The notes under the pieces: model-generated
What the model saw: the letters and a program-made list of their open reading frames with translations, nothing else
Database searches by the model: none
Told to the model about the DNA's origin: nothing
In this document: positions 19,129 to 28,007 of the stretch, piece after piece
How the letters are laid out: each line of letters starts with the position of its first letter
Position numbering within the stretch: the stretch's first letter is position 1
Assembly (NCBI GenBank): GCA_020072565.1
Contig: JAIQGI010000028.1
Location: 1-64,000 of the forward strand
Reading direction: 5' to 3'
Length of the DNA: 64,000 nucleotides
DNA from: Terriglobia bacterium
GTDB taxonomy: Bacteria; Acidobacteriota; UBA6911
Position numbers and translations under genes: made by a program

Positions 19129-20136
19129 TTATACGCCGGCGGCGGAAGCCAACAGACTGTCCAAGAGCCGGATCAACTCCGGAATACCCTCCCCGGTGAC
19201 GGAAGAAATGCGCTGAAAGGGTATCCGGCGTCGTGTGCACATCGACCGCAGCCGTGTAAGCTTGCGCGCATCGGCCAGCGCATCCGCCTTCGACGCCACC
19301 ACCACCTGTTTGCGTGCCGCCAGTTCTTCGTTGAAAAGCATCAACTCGCGCATGATGGTCTTGTAATCCGTGACCGGATCCCGCTCGGGCTGACTGACAT
19401 CAACAAGGTGCACCAGAATCTTGGTGCGCTCCACGTGCTTCAGAAACTGGTCACCCAAGCCGTGCCCTTCGTGCGCCCCTTCGATAAGTCCCGGTATGTC
19501 CGCAACCACAAAGGTGTGAAAATCGTCGAGGGCTACCACTCCGAGATGGGGCACCAGGGTGGTAAAGGGATAATCGGCGATCTTGGGCCGCGCTGAGCTG
19601 ATGCGCGAAATCAGTGTCGATTTCCCGACGTTGGGGAATCCTACCAGGCCGACATCGGCGATGAGCTTCAGATTGAGCGCCAGCTCCTGCACCTCGCCCG
19701 GACGCCCCGGATCCGCACGGCGCGGGGCTTGATGGGTCGGGGTGGCGAACTGCGCATTGCCCCTGCCGCCTTTGCCTCCTTCGGCGACCCGTAACCGTTC
19801 GCCGGGCCTGGCGAAGTCCTTGAGCAGAATATGCTCGGGTTCCTTGAAGAGCTGCGTCCCTGGAGGCACCAGAATGGTAATGTCCTCACCGTCCCTGCCG
19901 TGGCGGCGGGAGCCCTCCCCATGCCGGCCCCGCCCGGCCCTGAATACCCTCTTATACTGGAAATGCAGGAGCGTATTGACGCGCTCGGAGCATTCGAAAT
20001 AAACGTCTCCCCCCTTGCCTCCGTCGCCGCCGCTCGGCCCGCCGCGCGGCACGAACTTTTCGCGCCGGAAGGCCATGCAGCCGTTGCCGCCGTTACCGGC
20101 ATATACGGTAATCTTGGCGCGATCGATAAACATCAT
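19129..20136 (-). CDS. obgE: Obg family GTPase
   Basis: 335 residues. The glycine-rich Obg fold (about 1-158) includes [20 protein letters not shown] and [16 protein letters not shown]. The G domain follows with [13 protein letters not shown] (G1), [13 protein letters not shown] (G3) and [11 protein letters not shown] (G4). In G4 the usual Asn of NKxD is Ser. No C-terminal OCT domain is present, so it is a short Obg. The protein acts in 50S ribosome maturation and stress control. ATG at 20136 and 20133 are both possible. A terminator separates it from rpmA. Confidence 0.95.
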   Translation of the reverse strand: MMFIDRAKITVYAGNGGNGCMAFRREKFVPRGGPSGGDGGKGGDVYFECSERVNTLLHFQYKRVFRAGRGRHGEGSRRHGRDGEDITILVPPGTQLFKEPEHILLKDFARPGERLRVAEGGKGGRGNAQFATPTHQAPRRADPGRPGEVQELALNLKLIADVGLVGFPNVGKSTLISRISSARPKIADYPFTTLVPHLGVVALDDFHTFVVADIPGLIEGAHEGHGLGDQFLKHVERTKILVHLVDVSQPERDPVTDYKTIMRELMLFNEELAARKQVVVASKADALADARKLTRLRSMCTRRRIPFQRISSVTGEGIPELIRLLDSLLASAAGV

Positions 20137-20180
20137 GAAACCTGGTGCTTGTTCGTCCGGGTCCCAGACGACATAGAAAC

Positions 20181-20210
20181 AAAAAGGACCCCACTGGGGG
20201 GTCCTGTTTT
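20181..20210 (-). terminator. Hairpin terminator between rpmA and obgE
   Basis: AGGACCCC (20185-20192) pairs with GGGGTCCT (20198-20205) around a 5-base loop. On the minus strand the stem is followed by a T-run, so it should stop rplU-rpmA transcripts; TTTT on the other side makes it possibly bidirectional. obgE would then need its own promoter or partial read-through. Confidence 0.7.
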
Positions 20211-20242
20211 AATAATCACTTGTTACCGCGAGATCCTGGTGG

Positions 20243-20500
20243 TTATGACTCCGCCTCGATATGGACAAAACGACCCAAACGTCCCCGGTTCTGGAACCTG
20301 ACAATTCCCGAAATCTTAGCGTACAGGGTATCATCACGGCCGATCCCGACATTGAGCCCCGGTTTCAATTTCGACCCTCGCTGCCGCACGATGATGGTCC
20401 CGCCGCTCACCGATTGACCTGCAAAACGCTTCACTCCCAGCCGTGGGGACTGGCTGTCACGACCGTTTCTGGAACTACCCACGCCCTTCTTGTGTGCCAT
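20243..20500 (-). CDS. rpmA: 50S ribosomal protein L27
   Basis: 85 residues beginning [20 protein letters not shown], with the conserved block [20 protein letters not shown] (about 21-40), the usual L27 layout. The N-terminus reaches the peptidyl-transferase centre in the ribosome. It follows rplU by 15 bases, the standard pair. Confidence 0.98.
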   Translation of the reverse strand: MAHKKGVGSSRNGRDSQSPRLGVKRFAGQSVSGGTIIVRQRGSKLKPGLNVGIGRDDTLYAKISGIVRFQNRGRLGRFVHIEAES

Positions 20501-20515
20501 GCTACCCTCTGCCGA

Positions 20516-20839
20516 TTACGCCGTTTTCGCTGCGACGCTGATTTTGTCGATGTGCACCTTCGCAAACGGTTGCCGGTGCCCGCGGGTGCGGCGATATTGC
20601 TTCTTCGCCTTGTATTTGAAAACCAGGACTTTGTCCTCCAGCCCCTCTCCCTCGACCGTGCCGGTGACGGTCGCTCCTGCCACCAGTGGTTGACCGATTA
20701 GAGTCTGCTCGCCGGTGTTCACCAGCAGCACATCTTTGAACTCCACGGAGCCCGATTCAACCTCGAGCTTCTCCAGGCGAACCACCTCACCCTCAGCAAC
20801 CCGATACTGCTTGCCGCCACTTCTGATGACTGCGTACAC
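20516..20839 (-). CDS. rplU: 50S ribosomal protein L21
   Basis: 107 residues from a GTG at 20839, supported by AGGAGG eight bases upstream and by the family start (YAVIRSGGKQYRVAEGE). The upstream in-frame extension to 20968 covers the promoter and was not used. The C-terminal signature KYKAKKQYRRTRGHRQPF is clear. It is the first gene of the rplU-rpmA operon. Confidence 0.97.
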   Translation of the reverse strand: MYAVIRSGGKQYRVAEGEVVRLEKLEVESGSVEFKDVLLVNTGEQTLIGQPLVAGATVTGTVEGEGLEDKVLVFKYKAKKQYRRTRGHRQPFAKVHIDKISVAAKTA

Positions 20840-20862
20840 GGTCCCGACCTCCTGTGACAAAA

Positions 20863-20890
20863 CATATACTATACGTCGAGCCTGAGTCAA
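20863..20890 (-). promoter_or_regulatory. Candidate promoter of rplU-rpmA
   Basis: On the minus strand TTGACT (20890-20885) and TATATG (20868-20863) are separated by 16 bases, about 25 bases before the rplU start codon. The position and AT-rich context support it. Confidence 0.45.
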
Positions 20891-21151
20891 AATACAACAC
20901 AAACCGGTAAGGCTCAAGGGGGCAAAAGGCAGCCTCGAAGCATGCCAATCGGGTTTGGATGAGCGCATTATCGCCTTTCGGCGATTCTGCCTTCTATTCG
21001 TGCTCTCCGAACACCAGCCATTATAGCCTTGCGCCGCGGGCAGGAATCTCGGATGTTCCGCGGTCTCTGCGATCTCAGGAGCTCTGCGCTGAGATTATTG
21101 GGGTGCGGCAATGCCCGCACTGTCATTCGTGCCCGGCCCTTATGCCAATCG

Positions 21152-22621
21152 CTAAAGTGTGGGGCTCTGCGTTATGTGGCTTGTCTTCGTCGTTCTGGCC
21201 GCAACACTTTTGAACCCGGCCGGCAGCAGAGGAAGCTCGACGATGAAATCGGCTCCCTGGTCGGGTTCGCTGGATACCTGAACCTGCCCGTTGTGGGCCT
21301 CAACCACCCATTTGACTAACGCCAGACCCAGTCCTGAACCGCCGCTGTTGCGGTTGCGCGCCGGATCAGTCCGGAACAGGCGATCAAAAATGTACGGCAG
21401 ATCCTGCTTGGCTATACCGATGCCGTCGTCGCGAATACTGATATGCACCTTGGCCTTGTCGCTGGTCATGGAGACGAGAATTCTCCCCCCGTCCCTGGAG
21501 TACTTGATGGCATTGTCGAGCAGGTTGAGCACGGCGCGGCGCATCCACAGGTCATCCGCCTCCACCATGGCATCCGGAAGATCCTGAACATCGATCTTGA
21601 TGTTGCGCTCCATGGCCAGCAGCTGCATCTGGTCCGCCAGGTCGCCGATCAGGGGTTTCAGATTGACAGGTCTTTTCTCCAGTACCTGTGCGCCTGCCTC
21701 GGCTTCCGAGAGCGTCAGAATATCGTTTACGATCCGGGTCAGGCGCCCGAGCTCCTCCAGATTGCTGATCAGGACGGAGCGGATGTCCTCCGTAATTGAT
21801 CCCGACCTCAGCGCGATTTCGCTCTCACCCTGCAGAATCGCCAGGGGCGTACGCAGCTCGTGCGCGACGTTGGCATTGAACTTGCGCATCTGCTCGAACG
21901 ACTGGCTCAGGCGCGCCACCATCGAGTTGAACGACTGCACCAGCCTCTGAACCTCCTCCTCCTTGCGCGCGTTCACGATCTGGGTGTTCAATTTCTCCAA
22001 GGTGATCTGCTCTGCCGTCTTCGCCACCTCCTCAAAAGGTTTGAGTGCGTGCACGGCAAGAAACCAGCCGACCCCGCCGGCAACGATAAGGACGAGAGGC
22101 ACCGACCACAAATAGATCCGCATGTACTCGTCCAGCAGTTCGGTCAGTTGATCCAGCGGTCTTCCGAGGTGCAGGACCACGGTCTGCCCGTTTTCCGAAG
22201 GCATGATCTTGTTGATGAAACGGAAGCGCCGGCCATCGTTACCTGCGGCGTCGCTGAAGCCGGATTGGCAGTGCAGGACGTGTTCGAGGTCCTTCCCCGT
22301 CAACATGGTTTTGATGTACCAGCCGTAGATCTCCTCACGCAGCACGTGTCCGCTGAGATCCGTCAGGACAAAGAAGGGACGGATCGTGTCCAGCGCCAGC
22401 ACGTCGGCCGGAGCCACGCTTGTCTTCCAGTCAAACCCATCGGGCGTGGCGCGGATGTTTTTGGCAAAGAAGTCCGCCTGGTGCCCCATGCTCCGTTCGA
22501 AACTGCGCTCGGCGCGATAGGCGAAGGTCTGGTAGCGCACGTACCCGAAGAGTACAAAAAAGATGGAGATGAAGAGGCCGTTCGTCAAGCTGAGCTTGAA
22601 ACGAAGAGTCCTTACATTCAC
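21152..22621 (-). CDS. Sensor histidine kinase (HAMP, HisKA, HATPase; CusS-like)
   Basis: 489 residues from a GTG that overlaps the regulator stop (GTGA). A first membrane helix (about 11-30), a periplasmic sensing region of roughly 130 residues, and a second helix (about 170-190) lead into a HAMP linker. Then come the H box NVAHELRTPLAILQGE (phospho-His about 263), the N box LNLLDNAIKYS, the G1 box DDGIGIAK and the G2 box GGSGLGLALVKW. The layout resembles heavy-metal sensor kinases such as CusS; the stimulus is not deducible. The gene lies downstream of the TamA/TamB-type cluster, so envelope sensing is one possibility. Confidence 0.92.
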   Translation of the reverse strand: MNVRTLRFKLSLTNGLFISIFFVLFGYVRYQTFAYRAERSFERSMGHQADFFAKNIRATPDGFDWKTSVAPADVLALDTIRPFFVLTDLSGHVLREEIYGWYIKTMLTGKDLEHVLHCQSGFSDAAGNDGRRFRFINKIMPSENGQTVVLHLGRPLDQLTELLDEYMRIYLWSVPLVLIVAGGVGWFLAVHALKPFEEVAKTAEQITLEKLNTQIVNARKEEEVQRLVQSFNSMVARLSQSFEQMRKFNANVAHELRTPLAILQGESEIALRSGSITEDIRSVLISNLEELGRLTRIVNDILTLSEAEAGAQVLEKRPVNLKPLIGDLADQMQLLAMERNIKIDVQDLPDAMVEADDLWMRRAVLNLLDNAIKYSRDGGRILVSMTSDKAKVHISIRDDGIGIAKQDLPYIFDRLFRTDPARNRNSGGSGLGLALVKWVVEAHNGQVQVSSEPDQGADFIVELPLLPAGFKSVAARTTKTSHITQSPTL

Positions 22622-23295
22622 GATGCAGAGCTCCGGAGGGTGTAGCCGACACCACGAACGGTCTGGATGAGTTGCTGGTCGAAGCCGCGGTCCACCTTGT
22701 TGCGCAGGTAATTAATGTAGACGTCTACGACGTTGGTGAAGTTGTCGAAGCTGGAATCCCAGACATTTTCCACAATCATGTTGCGGGTCACGATCTCGTC
22801 TTTGTTGCGCAGCAGATACTCCAGAAGGGCAAACTCCTTGTTGGAGAGATCGATGGTCTTGCCCGCTCGCGTGACCTTGCGTTTGAGGGGATCGAGCACG
22901 AGGTCTGCGGCGCGCAGTTCCGCGGTTCCCAAAGTGATGCCGCGCCGGAGCTGCACTTGGATGCGCGCAAGCAACTCGGCGAAGGAGAAAGGCTTGACCA
23001 GGTAATCGTCACAGCCCAGGTTGAGACCCTGGACACGATCTTCCACTGCCGTCTTCGCAGTGACGGCCAGAATCGGGAGCGTGGGTTTGCGTTTGCGGAG
23101 CAGCGGGATCAGCTCCCACCCGGTGATCTTCGGCAGCATGAGATCAAGAAGGACGAGATCATAGTCAATTGCACGGAACTTGTCGAAGCCCTCTTCGCCG
23201 TCGGCTGCCACGTCCACTTCGTAACCGGATTGCTCCAGCCCTTTTTTCACAAAATTGGCAACCTTACTTTCATCCTCGATAACGAGAATTCTCAT
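22618..23295 (-). CDS. OmpR/PhoB-family response regulator
   Basis: 225 residues. The receiver domain (about 1-115) has acidic residues ED near position 8, the phosphorylation site DLVLLDLMLPKITGWELI (Asp about 52) and LAVTAKTAVEDRVQGLNLGC, with Lys in YLVKPFSFAELLARIQ. The C-terminal winged helix (about 128-222) includes LSNKEFALLEYLLRNKDEIV and VVDVYINYLRNKVDRGF. It pairs with the overlapping kinase gene. It starts 81 bases after the tamB-like gene, so it may share its transcript. Confidence 0.95.
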   Translation of the reverse strand: MRILVIEDESKVANFVKKGLEQSGYEVDVAADGEEGFDKFRAIDYDLVLLDLMLPKITGWELIPLLRKRKPTLPILAVTAKTAVEDRVQGLNLGCDDYLVKPFSFAELLARIQVQLRRGITLGTAELRAADLVLDPLKRKVTRAGKTIDLSNKEFALLEYLLRNKDEIVTRNMIVENVWDSSFDNFTNVVDVYINYLRNKVDRGFDQQLIQTVRGVGYTLRSSAS

Positions 23296-23376
23296 AAATC
23301 AAACCTCATTGTTGGCAGCCGCTCATACGGCCGAACCCTCCATTTTACTCGGTAGATTGGAAAAATGTAATAGCTT

Positions 23377-26300
23377 TCACCGAAGGCGCTTGCGGAGCCG
23401 GAAGTCTATGCCATATTTTCCGCTCTCATCGCGGGTCGCTACAATCGTCAGGTTCCTGCCGACATCGTACTCGACCACCACGATCTGTTCCTGGTTGGTG
23501 GAGAGATTGCGCGAGAATGTGACCGCAAGGTCCTTGGACAGGCGCTTGCTCGTTGTCACGCGGGCTGTAGGATCGTTCTCCGCACCCGCCAGGAAGGGAT
23601 CAACCCGGAACGTGCTGAGCCCGAAGATGCGCTCCACCCGCTTGCCCACTACTGAAGTCATCTGTTCCGAGAGAATGCTGGCCGCGCTCAGGCCGGTCAT
23701 TTCCGACTGGCGCCGCGGATTTTCGGTCGTCGTTGTCAGCGTATCGTCCGACTTGCCCGTGGTGAGGAGCGCGACAATGTCGACCTCCGACAAAGGCGGA
23801 TCCGAGGATACGGTCAGGCCGCTCTTGCCCAGGTGCTCCAGATCGCCGTTGACGTCGAGGCGGATTCTGTAACTGCGGACGTCCGCCTCCGCTCTGATAT
23901 CGAGCACGGGATTGATCCGGTTGCGGTCCACGAAATCGACCGAACCCCGCACGATGTCAAAGCGATTCCCGCGGAAAAAGATGGCCCCTTCAGTGGCTTC
24001 CACGCGGCCCGTCAGGGAAGGATACGCGAAGGTGCCGCGCAGCGTCAGCGCCATGTTCCCCTGTACCCGCGCAAGCTCGTTGTCGATGTACAGCCCGCCC
24101 TGGGAATGAACCGAAATGAACAAGCGGGTGCCGGCAAACGGGGAATCTTTGACCTGGGGCCCCGGCGGTCCCGCCGGCAGGCTAATGAACTGTTCGAACA
24201 GGCTGAAATCGCGCAGGTATTCTGCGCGCAGGACCGTCACATCGCCAGCCAGCACCTGGGCTTCCGGCGGCCCCTTCATGTTCAGATCGGCGTCGATGGT
24301 AGCCACAAGGTCCTTCGAGTAACGCAGGCGCGCCTTGCGCACGGAGGCCTGGAGATTGATGCCCTGCAACCTGGCATTCTGATGTTCGACGGATCCGGTG
24401 ATCTGGATGGTGCCGGTAGCGATCGCCCCGGTCACATTCTCGAGCCTGATCATGTCCCGCGAAAAGATGATGTTTCCGCGCAGCCCAGAAAACTTGTATG
24501 GCAGATCCTCATAATCGACACGAGCGTCCTCGAGCGTAGCCCTGCCGATCACATCGGGAGCGCGCCAGGGTCCTGTGATGCTGACATCAAGAGCCGCGTA
24601 GCCGGAAACTCCGATCTGGGCGGCCAGGCGATCCAGAAACACAAGATTGAGCTTGCCCGTGAGGTGCAGATTGAGCGCCGCATGATCCGAGTCGAACGGA
24701 ATCACTCCGTTCTTCTCGAGTGCCAGACTGCTCCCTTCCCCCATCAGGCGAGCCTCCTCCACCACCACCTTCGCAGCGTCACCCGAAAAGCGCATCATGC
24801 CGTCGTTGTGGAGCTCATAGCCGTGGACCTTGAAACGGGCACCATCCATCTCCCCGCGGTAGTGCAGCTTGGAGTAGTCGGCAAAAGGCCCTTCGATCAC
24901 GAGAGTGCCGTGCAGCGCGGTGTTCAGATCGCTGAAAAGCGCAGGGGCATTTTCCGCGAGGATCTTCTTTACGTTCCAGTCGCTGAAGCTCAGCGTTGCC
25001 GTGCCCGGGTATCCTGGATCGGTCCTGATGCTGATGTTGCCTCGGAAGTTGCCGAGTTCGGATTGAACGTCGATATCCTTCACCGTCAGGATCCGGTTGT
25101 GCAACTCCACGGTCGCTCTCCCCTTCCCCAGCTCCCAACCCGCAAGGCGCAGGCCCTGGACACGAACATCGCCCCCCCTGACCTCGGGCTGATCCAGTGT
25201 TCCGAGGATCTCGCCTGAAGCCGTTACGCGGCCGTCCACAGCCACCCCGCTGGCCTTGACTTCCGGAATCGCCAGCAGCGGCAGCTCTTCCAGCCGGGTT
25301 ACGAGGTTCACCTGCCGCGTTTCCAGGTTGACCCTGCCATGCGCGCTCATCACAGCCGCTCCACGATGGACCTGGCCGTCCGTAATACTGATTTCCTGGC
25401 CTTTGACTTGCACCCGCGCGCGCAGCGAATCAAATGACTGCCCGCTTAAACTGCCGCTTTCGACCTGGAGCTGTCCGTCTCCCTGAATCGTGCCCCGCTG
25501 GTAGGAGATCGAGCCCTGGTAGCTCAAGGCGCCCGTGATCTGTGCCTGGAGATCGATCCCGAATTCGCCGAGCGCGGCGAGTGAGATCTGGTGGAGTTTC
25601 CCGTTGAAAGCCAGCTCAGGACCGGCGTTTCCTTGCGGCAGATCGATCCGGATTTCGCCCTCGGCCGATTGTTTCCCTTTCAGCAGATTCATCGAGCGCA
25701 GCCGGAGCCTCGACCCGTCCCAGGAAGCCGTGCCGCTCAGGCTGTCGAGGCTGTAAGTACGCCAGCGCCCTTTGGTGACCGATGCCTGCCCCTCATAACC
25801 CATCGGCTCAGTCGGGCGCAGGAGGACGTCGCCATCAAGATGGTAGCTGCCGGAGATTTCCATCAAATCAGGCCTGCCGGCAAACAGATCTTCCAGGGAT
25901 TGGGAAAAACCGCGGAGAATACGGAAGACCTCCGCGGGTTGTTCCGTATCCAGTTGAACGCGGGCTCGTTCGGGATCCAGGCCCGCAATCTCCATGCGGC
26001 GCGTGCCTGGGGAGGAAAGGCTCGCCCTTTTCACATACCAGGCCTGGTCACGGAATGAGAACTCGGCAGTCCCCTGCAGCGCCGTCCTGGTTTCAGATCC
26101 GGGAGCTGCATCCGGCAGCCCATGCAGGTTAACGGATCCCTCCGCGGTAAGGTCCCGCTGACCGAGGCGCCATTCGAGCACAACTTCGGCATCGACGCTG
26201 TTTTCCAGAGCCAGGGTGCGCAAGTCCAGGATTCCGGAGGCGTCACGGATCACGATGTCGTGCGCGGAGATTCTGATATGGTGCGGCGCGGGAATCGAGG

Positions 26301-27300
26301 GTTTGAGCTGCACGGCGCCTTCGACCCGGAAGCTGCCGTCGCCCACCCGGCCGCGCACCTCCCGAAGCATGAGTACATCGTCCTTGACCTCGAACAATCC
26401 CGTGAGCGAGCGGGCGACAGACTGCCGGTAGCTGGTGGCATCCCCCTGGAACCGTCCCGCCATGTGAAATCCGCGGGCATCCCAGCGAATATTGCTGTCA
26501 ACGTTCACAATGCCGCGGGCGTCCTTGATGTCGGGAGAAAGGAGATAGGCGTCTTCCCCAGCCAGGGTCCCCACCGCATGCGCTTCCAATGCCGGGGAAT
26601 TCCAGTTCCGGAGAGTGCCGCTGCCGCTGAAACGGCTCTTGTCTTCACGGACTTGATACTCGACGATGTCGAGGCCGGTAGGCAAAAGGTTCAGGTGCGC
26701 GTCCAGGTCGTAGACGAACTTTCGGCCGGACCAGAGGAGCGGACTGTTCTTATAGGCGACCCGCACCGCATAGCTCTGCGGGCTGGGCTGATACTGTATC
26801 GTGCATTCCAGCGCATCCAGTGCAAGATCCAGTGGTATGCGCCGGTTGTCGTACTCCACCCAGCCATCCTGGATCGTAGCTTTGCGGGCCGCGACTTCGA
26901 GCGATCTGCGGACTACCGGTTCCATGCTCCAGGGGGGCCCGCCCGGCTGCGGCACGATCGACATGTGGGGCCGTATCAAAATGAGCTCATCCAGATCGAT
27001 CTTGGGCCGCCACAAGGCGGCCAGACGAAGCGAACCTGAGACCTCGTCGACAGTAAGACCGAAGCTCTTCCGGGATCCCAACTCGAGCCGGGTTACCGAG
27101 AACCTGCCACGCAAAATATTCAAGGAAAACTGGTCCATCCCCACATGCAGGCCGGTCGCCTGCTCGATACGGGTGATGATCTCGGCGCGCGCGCGCTGCT
27201 GGAAGCGCGCGGAGCGCAGATAGATAACTTCGGCAGCCCCGAGGCCGAGCAGGATCAGGGCGGCAGCCGCGATCATCATCGTGCGGGGCCTTACTCTCAT
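23377..27300 (-). CDS. TamB-like translocation and assembly module protein (AsmA/DUF490)
   Basis: A 1307-residue inner-membrane-anchored protein. The N-terminal helix (about 8-27, MMIAAAALILLGLGAAEVIY) is followed by a very long, repetitive beta-rich region typical of AsmA-like lipid-transfer proteins. The C-terminal TamB/DUF490 block has GSVDFVDRNRINPVLDIRAE and VSSDPPLSEVDIVALLTTGK, and the end LVVVEYDVGRNLTIVATRDE-like strands with KYGIDFRLRKRLR. TamB proteins bridge the periplasm and work with an Omp85 partner or in phospholipid transport. The gene overlaps the SurA-like gene by 4 bases (ATGA), and the Omp85 gene lies just before that. Confidence 0.9.
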   Translation of the reverse strand: MRVRPRTMMIAAAALILLGLGAAEVIYLRSARFQQRARAEIITRIEQATGLHVGMDQFSLNILRGRFSVTRLELGSRKSFGLTVDEVSGSLRLAALWRPKIDLDELILIRPHMSIVPQPGGPPWSMEPVVRRSLEVAARKATIQDGWVEYDNRRIPLDLALDALECTIQYQPSPQSYAVRVAYKNSPLLWSGRKFVYDLDAHLNLLPTGLDIVEYQVREDKSRFSGSGTLRNWNSPALEAHAVGTLAGEDAYLLSPDIKDARGIVNVDSNIRWDARGFHMAGRFQGDATSYRQSVARSLTGLFEVKDDVLMLREVRGRVGDGSFRVEGAVQLKPSIPAPHHIRISAHDIVIRDASGILDLRTLALENSVDAEVVLEWRLGQRDLTAEGSVNLHGLPDAAPGSETRTALQGTAEFSFRDQAWYVKRASLSSPGTRRMEIAGLDPERARVQLDTEQPAEVFRILRGFSQSLEDLFAGRPDLMEISGSYHLDGDVLLRPTEPMGYEGQASVTKGRWRTYSLDSLSGTASWDGSRLRLRSMNLLKGKQSAEGEIRIDLPQGNAGPELAFNGKLHQISLAALGEFGIDLQAQITGALSYQGSISYQRGTIQGDGQLQVESGSLSGQSFDSLRARVQVKGQEISITDGQVHRGAAVMSAHGRVNLETRQVNLVTRLEELPLLAIPEVKASGVAVDGRVTASGEILGTLDQPEVRGGDVRVQGLRLAGWELGKGRATVELHNRILTVKDIDVQSELGNFRGNISIRTDPGYPGTATLSFSDWNVKKILAENAPALFSDLNTALHGTLVIEGPFADYSKLHYRGEMDGARFKVHGYELHNDGMMRFSGDAAKVVVEEARLMGEGSSLALEKNGVIPFDSDHAALNLHLTGKLNLVFLDRLAAQIGVSGYAALDVSITGPWRAPDVIGRATLEDARVDYEDLPYKFSGLRGNIIFSRDMIRLENVTGAIATGTIQITGSVEHQNARLQGINLQASVRKARLRYSKDLVATIDADLNMKGPPEAQVLAGDVTVLRAEYLRDFSLFEQFISLPAGPPGPQVKDSPFAGTRLFISVHSQGGLYIDNELARVQGNMALTLRGTFAYPSLTGRVEATEGAIFFRGNRFDIVRGSVDFVDRNRINPVLDIRAEADVRSYRIRLDVNGDLEHLGKSGLTVSSDPPLSEVDIVALLTTGKSDDTLTTTTENPRRQSEMTGLSAASILSEQMTSVVGKRVERIFGLSTFRVDPFLAGAENDPTARVTTSKRLSKDLAVTFSRNLSTNQEQIVVVEYDVGRNLTIVATRDESGKYGIDFRLRKRLR

Positions 27301-27998
27301 GACCGTTCTTTCTCCGGTAGGCGCGGGGCATTGCCGAAGATCTCAATGTGCGAGTGGTTTCTGATGTTTTCAATCCACTGGTCCATAGCGGAGCTGATTT
27401 TCTCCTGTTTCACAGTGTCGGTGATGGTCGCCGCCACTTCGGCCATCGGAGGCGGGGCGAGGCCGGACTTCTTCAGCACCGGCAACAGCTTCTCGCCATA
27501 ATAGGCCTCCACTTCGGCGTCGGAGACGGTTACAAAGGGGCCGAAGCGCAGGTTGCTGAACTTCTCGGTGAGTGCGATCAAGTCGATATAGGAGACCAGC
27601 TCATCCTCCTGCAGACCGAGTTGCCGCAGCAGCGCGGGCAGCCCTCCGATTTCCGCATAGGCATTCTTCAGACCCGTCATCTTGTCCTGAATCTCCACCT
27701 GGAGATTGTTCCGGTCTGCCTGCCCGATCGGGAAGTTCTCCATCTCCTGGCGGATGAGCTCCTGATTGATGAGCCGATCCAGTTCCTTCTGTCGTGACTG
27801 CGGCGCGACATTCCGGCCCAATTCGAGAATGGCGTTGAGCGTGCGCGCAAGTCTGAGGTCCCATTCCGTGATCACCCTTCCATTCACGGCAGCCAGCAAC
27901 CGGTCGATTTCCTGGGCCGAGGCGCGCACCTCGCGCGCTTGGGGGCTGGCTGCGACTAACCAGCCGGCTGCCACGGCAATGATGCAGAGCTTCTTCAT
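27297..27998 (-). CDS. Periplasmic SurA N-domain-like protein without PPIase domain
   Basis: 233 residues with a signal peptide (MKKLCIIAVAAGWLVAASPQ) and a SurA-type N-terminal domain: EIDRLLAAVNGRVITEWDLR (about 30-49), then RQKELDRLINQELIRQEMEN. The rest is helical, and no parvulin PPIase motif is visible, so it is a chaperone-like protein rather than an isomerase. Placed between the Omp85 and TamB genes with tight spacing (9 bases and a 4-base overlap), it is likely a periplasmic chaperone for outer-membrane cargo. Confidence 0.75.
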   Translation of the reverse strand: MKKLCIIAVAAGWLVAASPQAREVRASAQEIDRLLAAVNGRVITEWDLRLARTLNAILELGRNVAPQSRQKELDRLINQELIRQEMENFPIGQADRNNLQVEIQDKMTGLKNAYAEIGGLPALLRQLGLQEDELVSYIDLIALTEKFSNLRFGPFVTVSDAEVEAYYGEKLLPVLKKSGLAPPPMAEVAATITDTVKQEKISSAMDQWIENIRNHSHIEIFGNAPRLPEKERS

Positions 27999-28007
27999 AT
28001 CCGTTCC

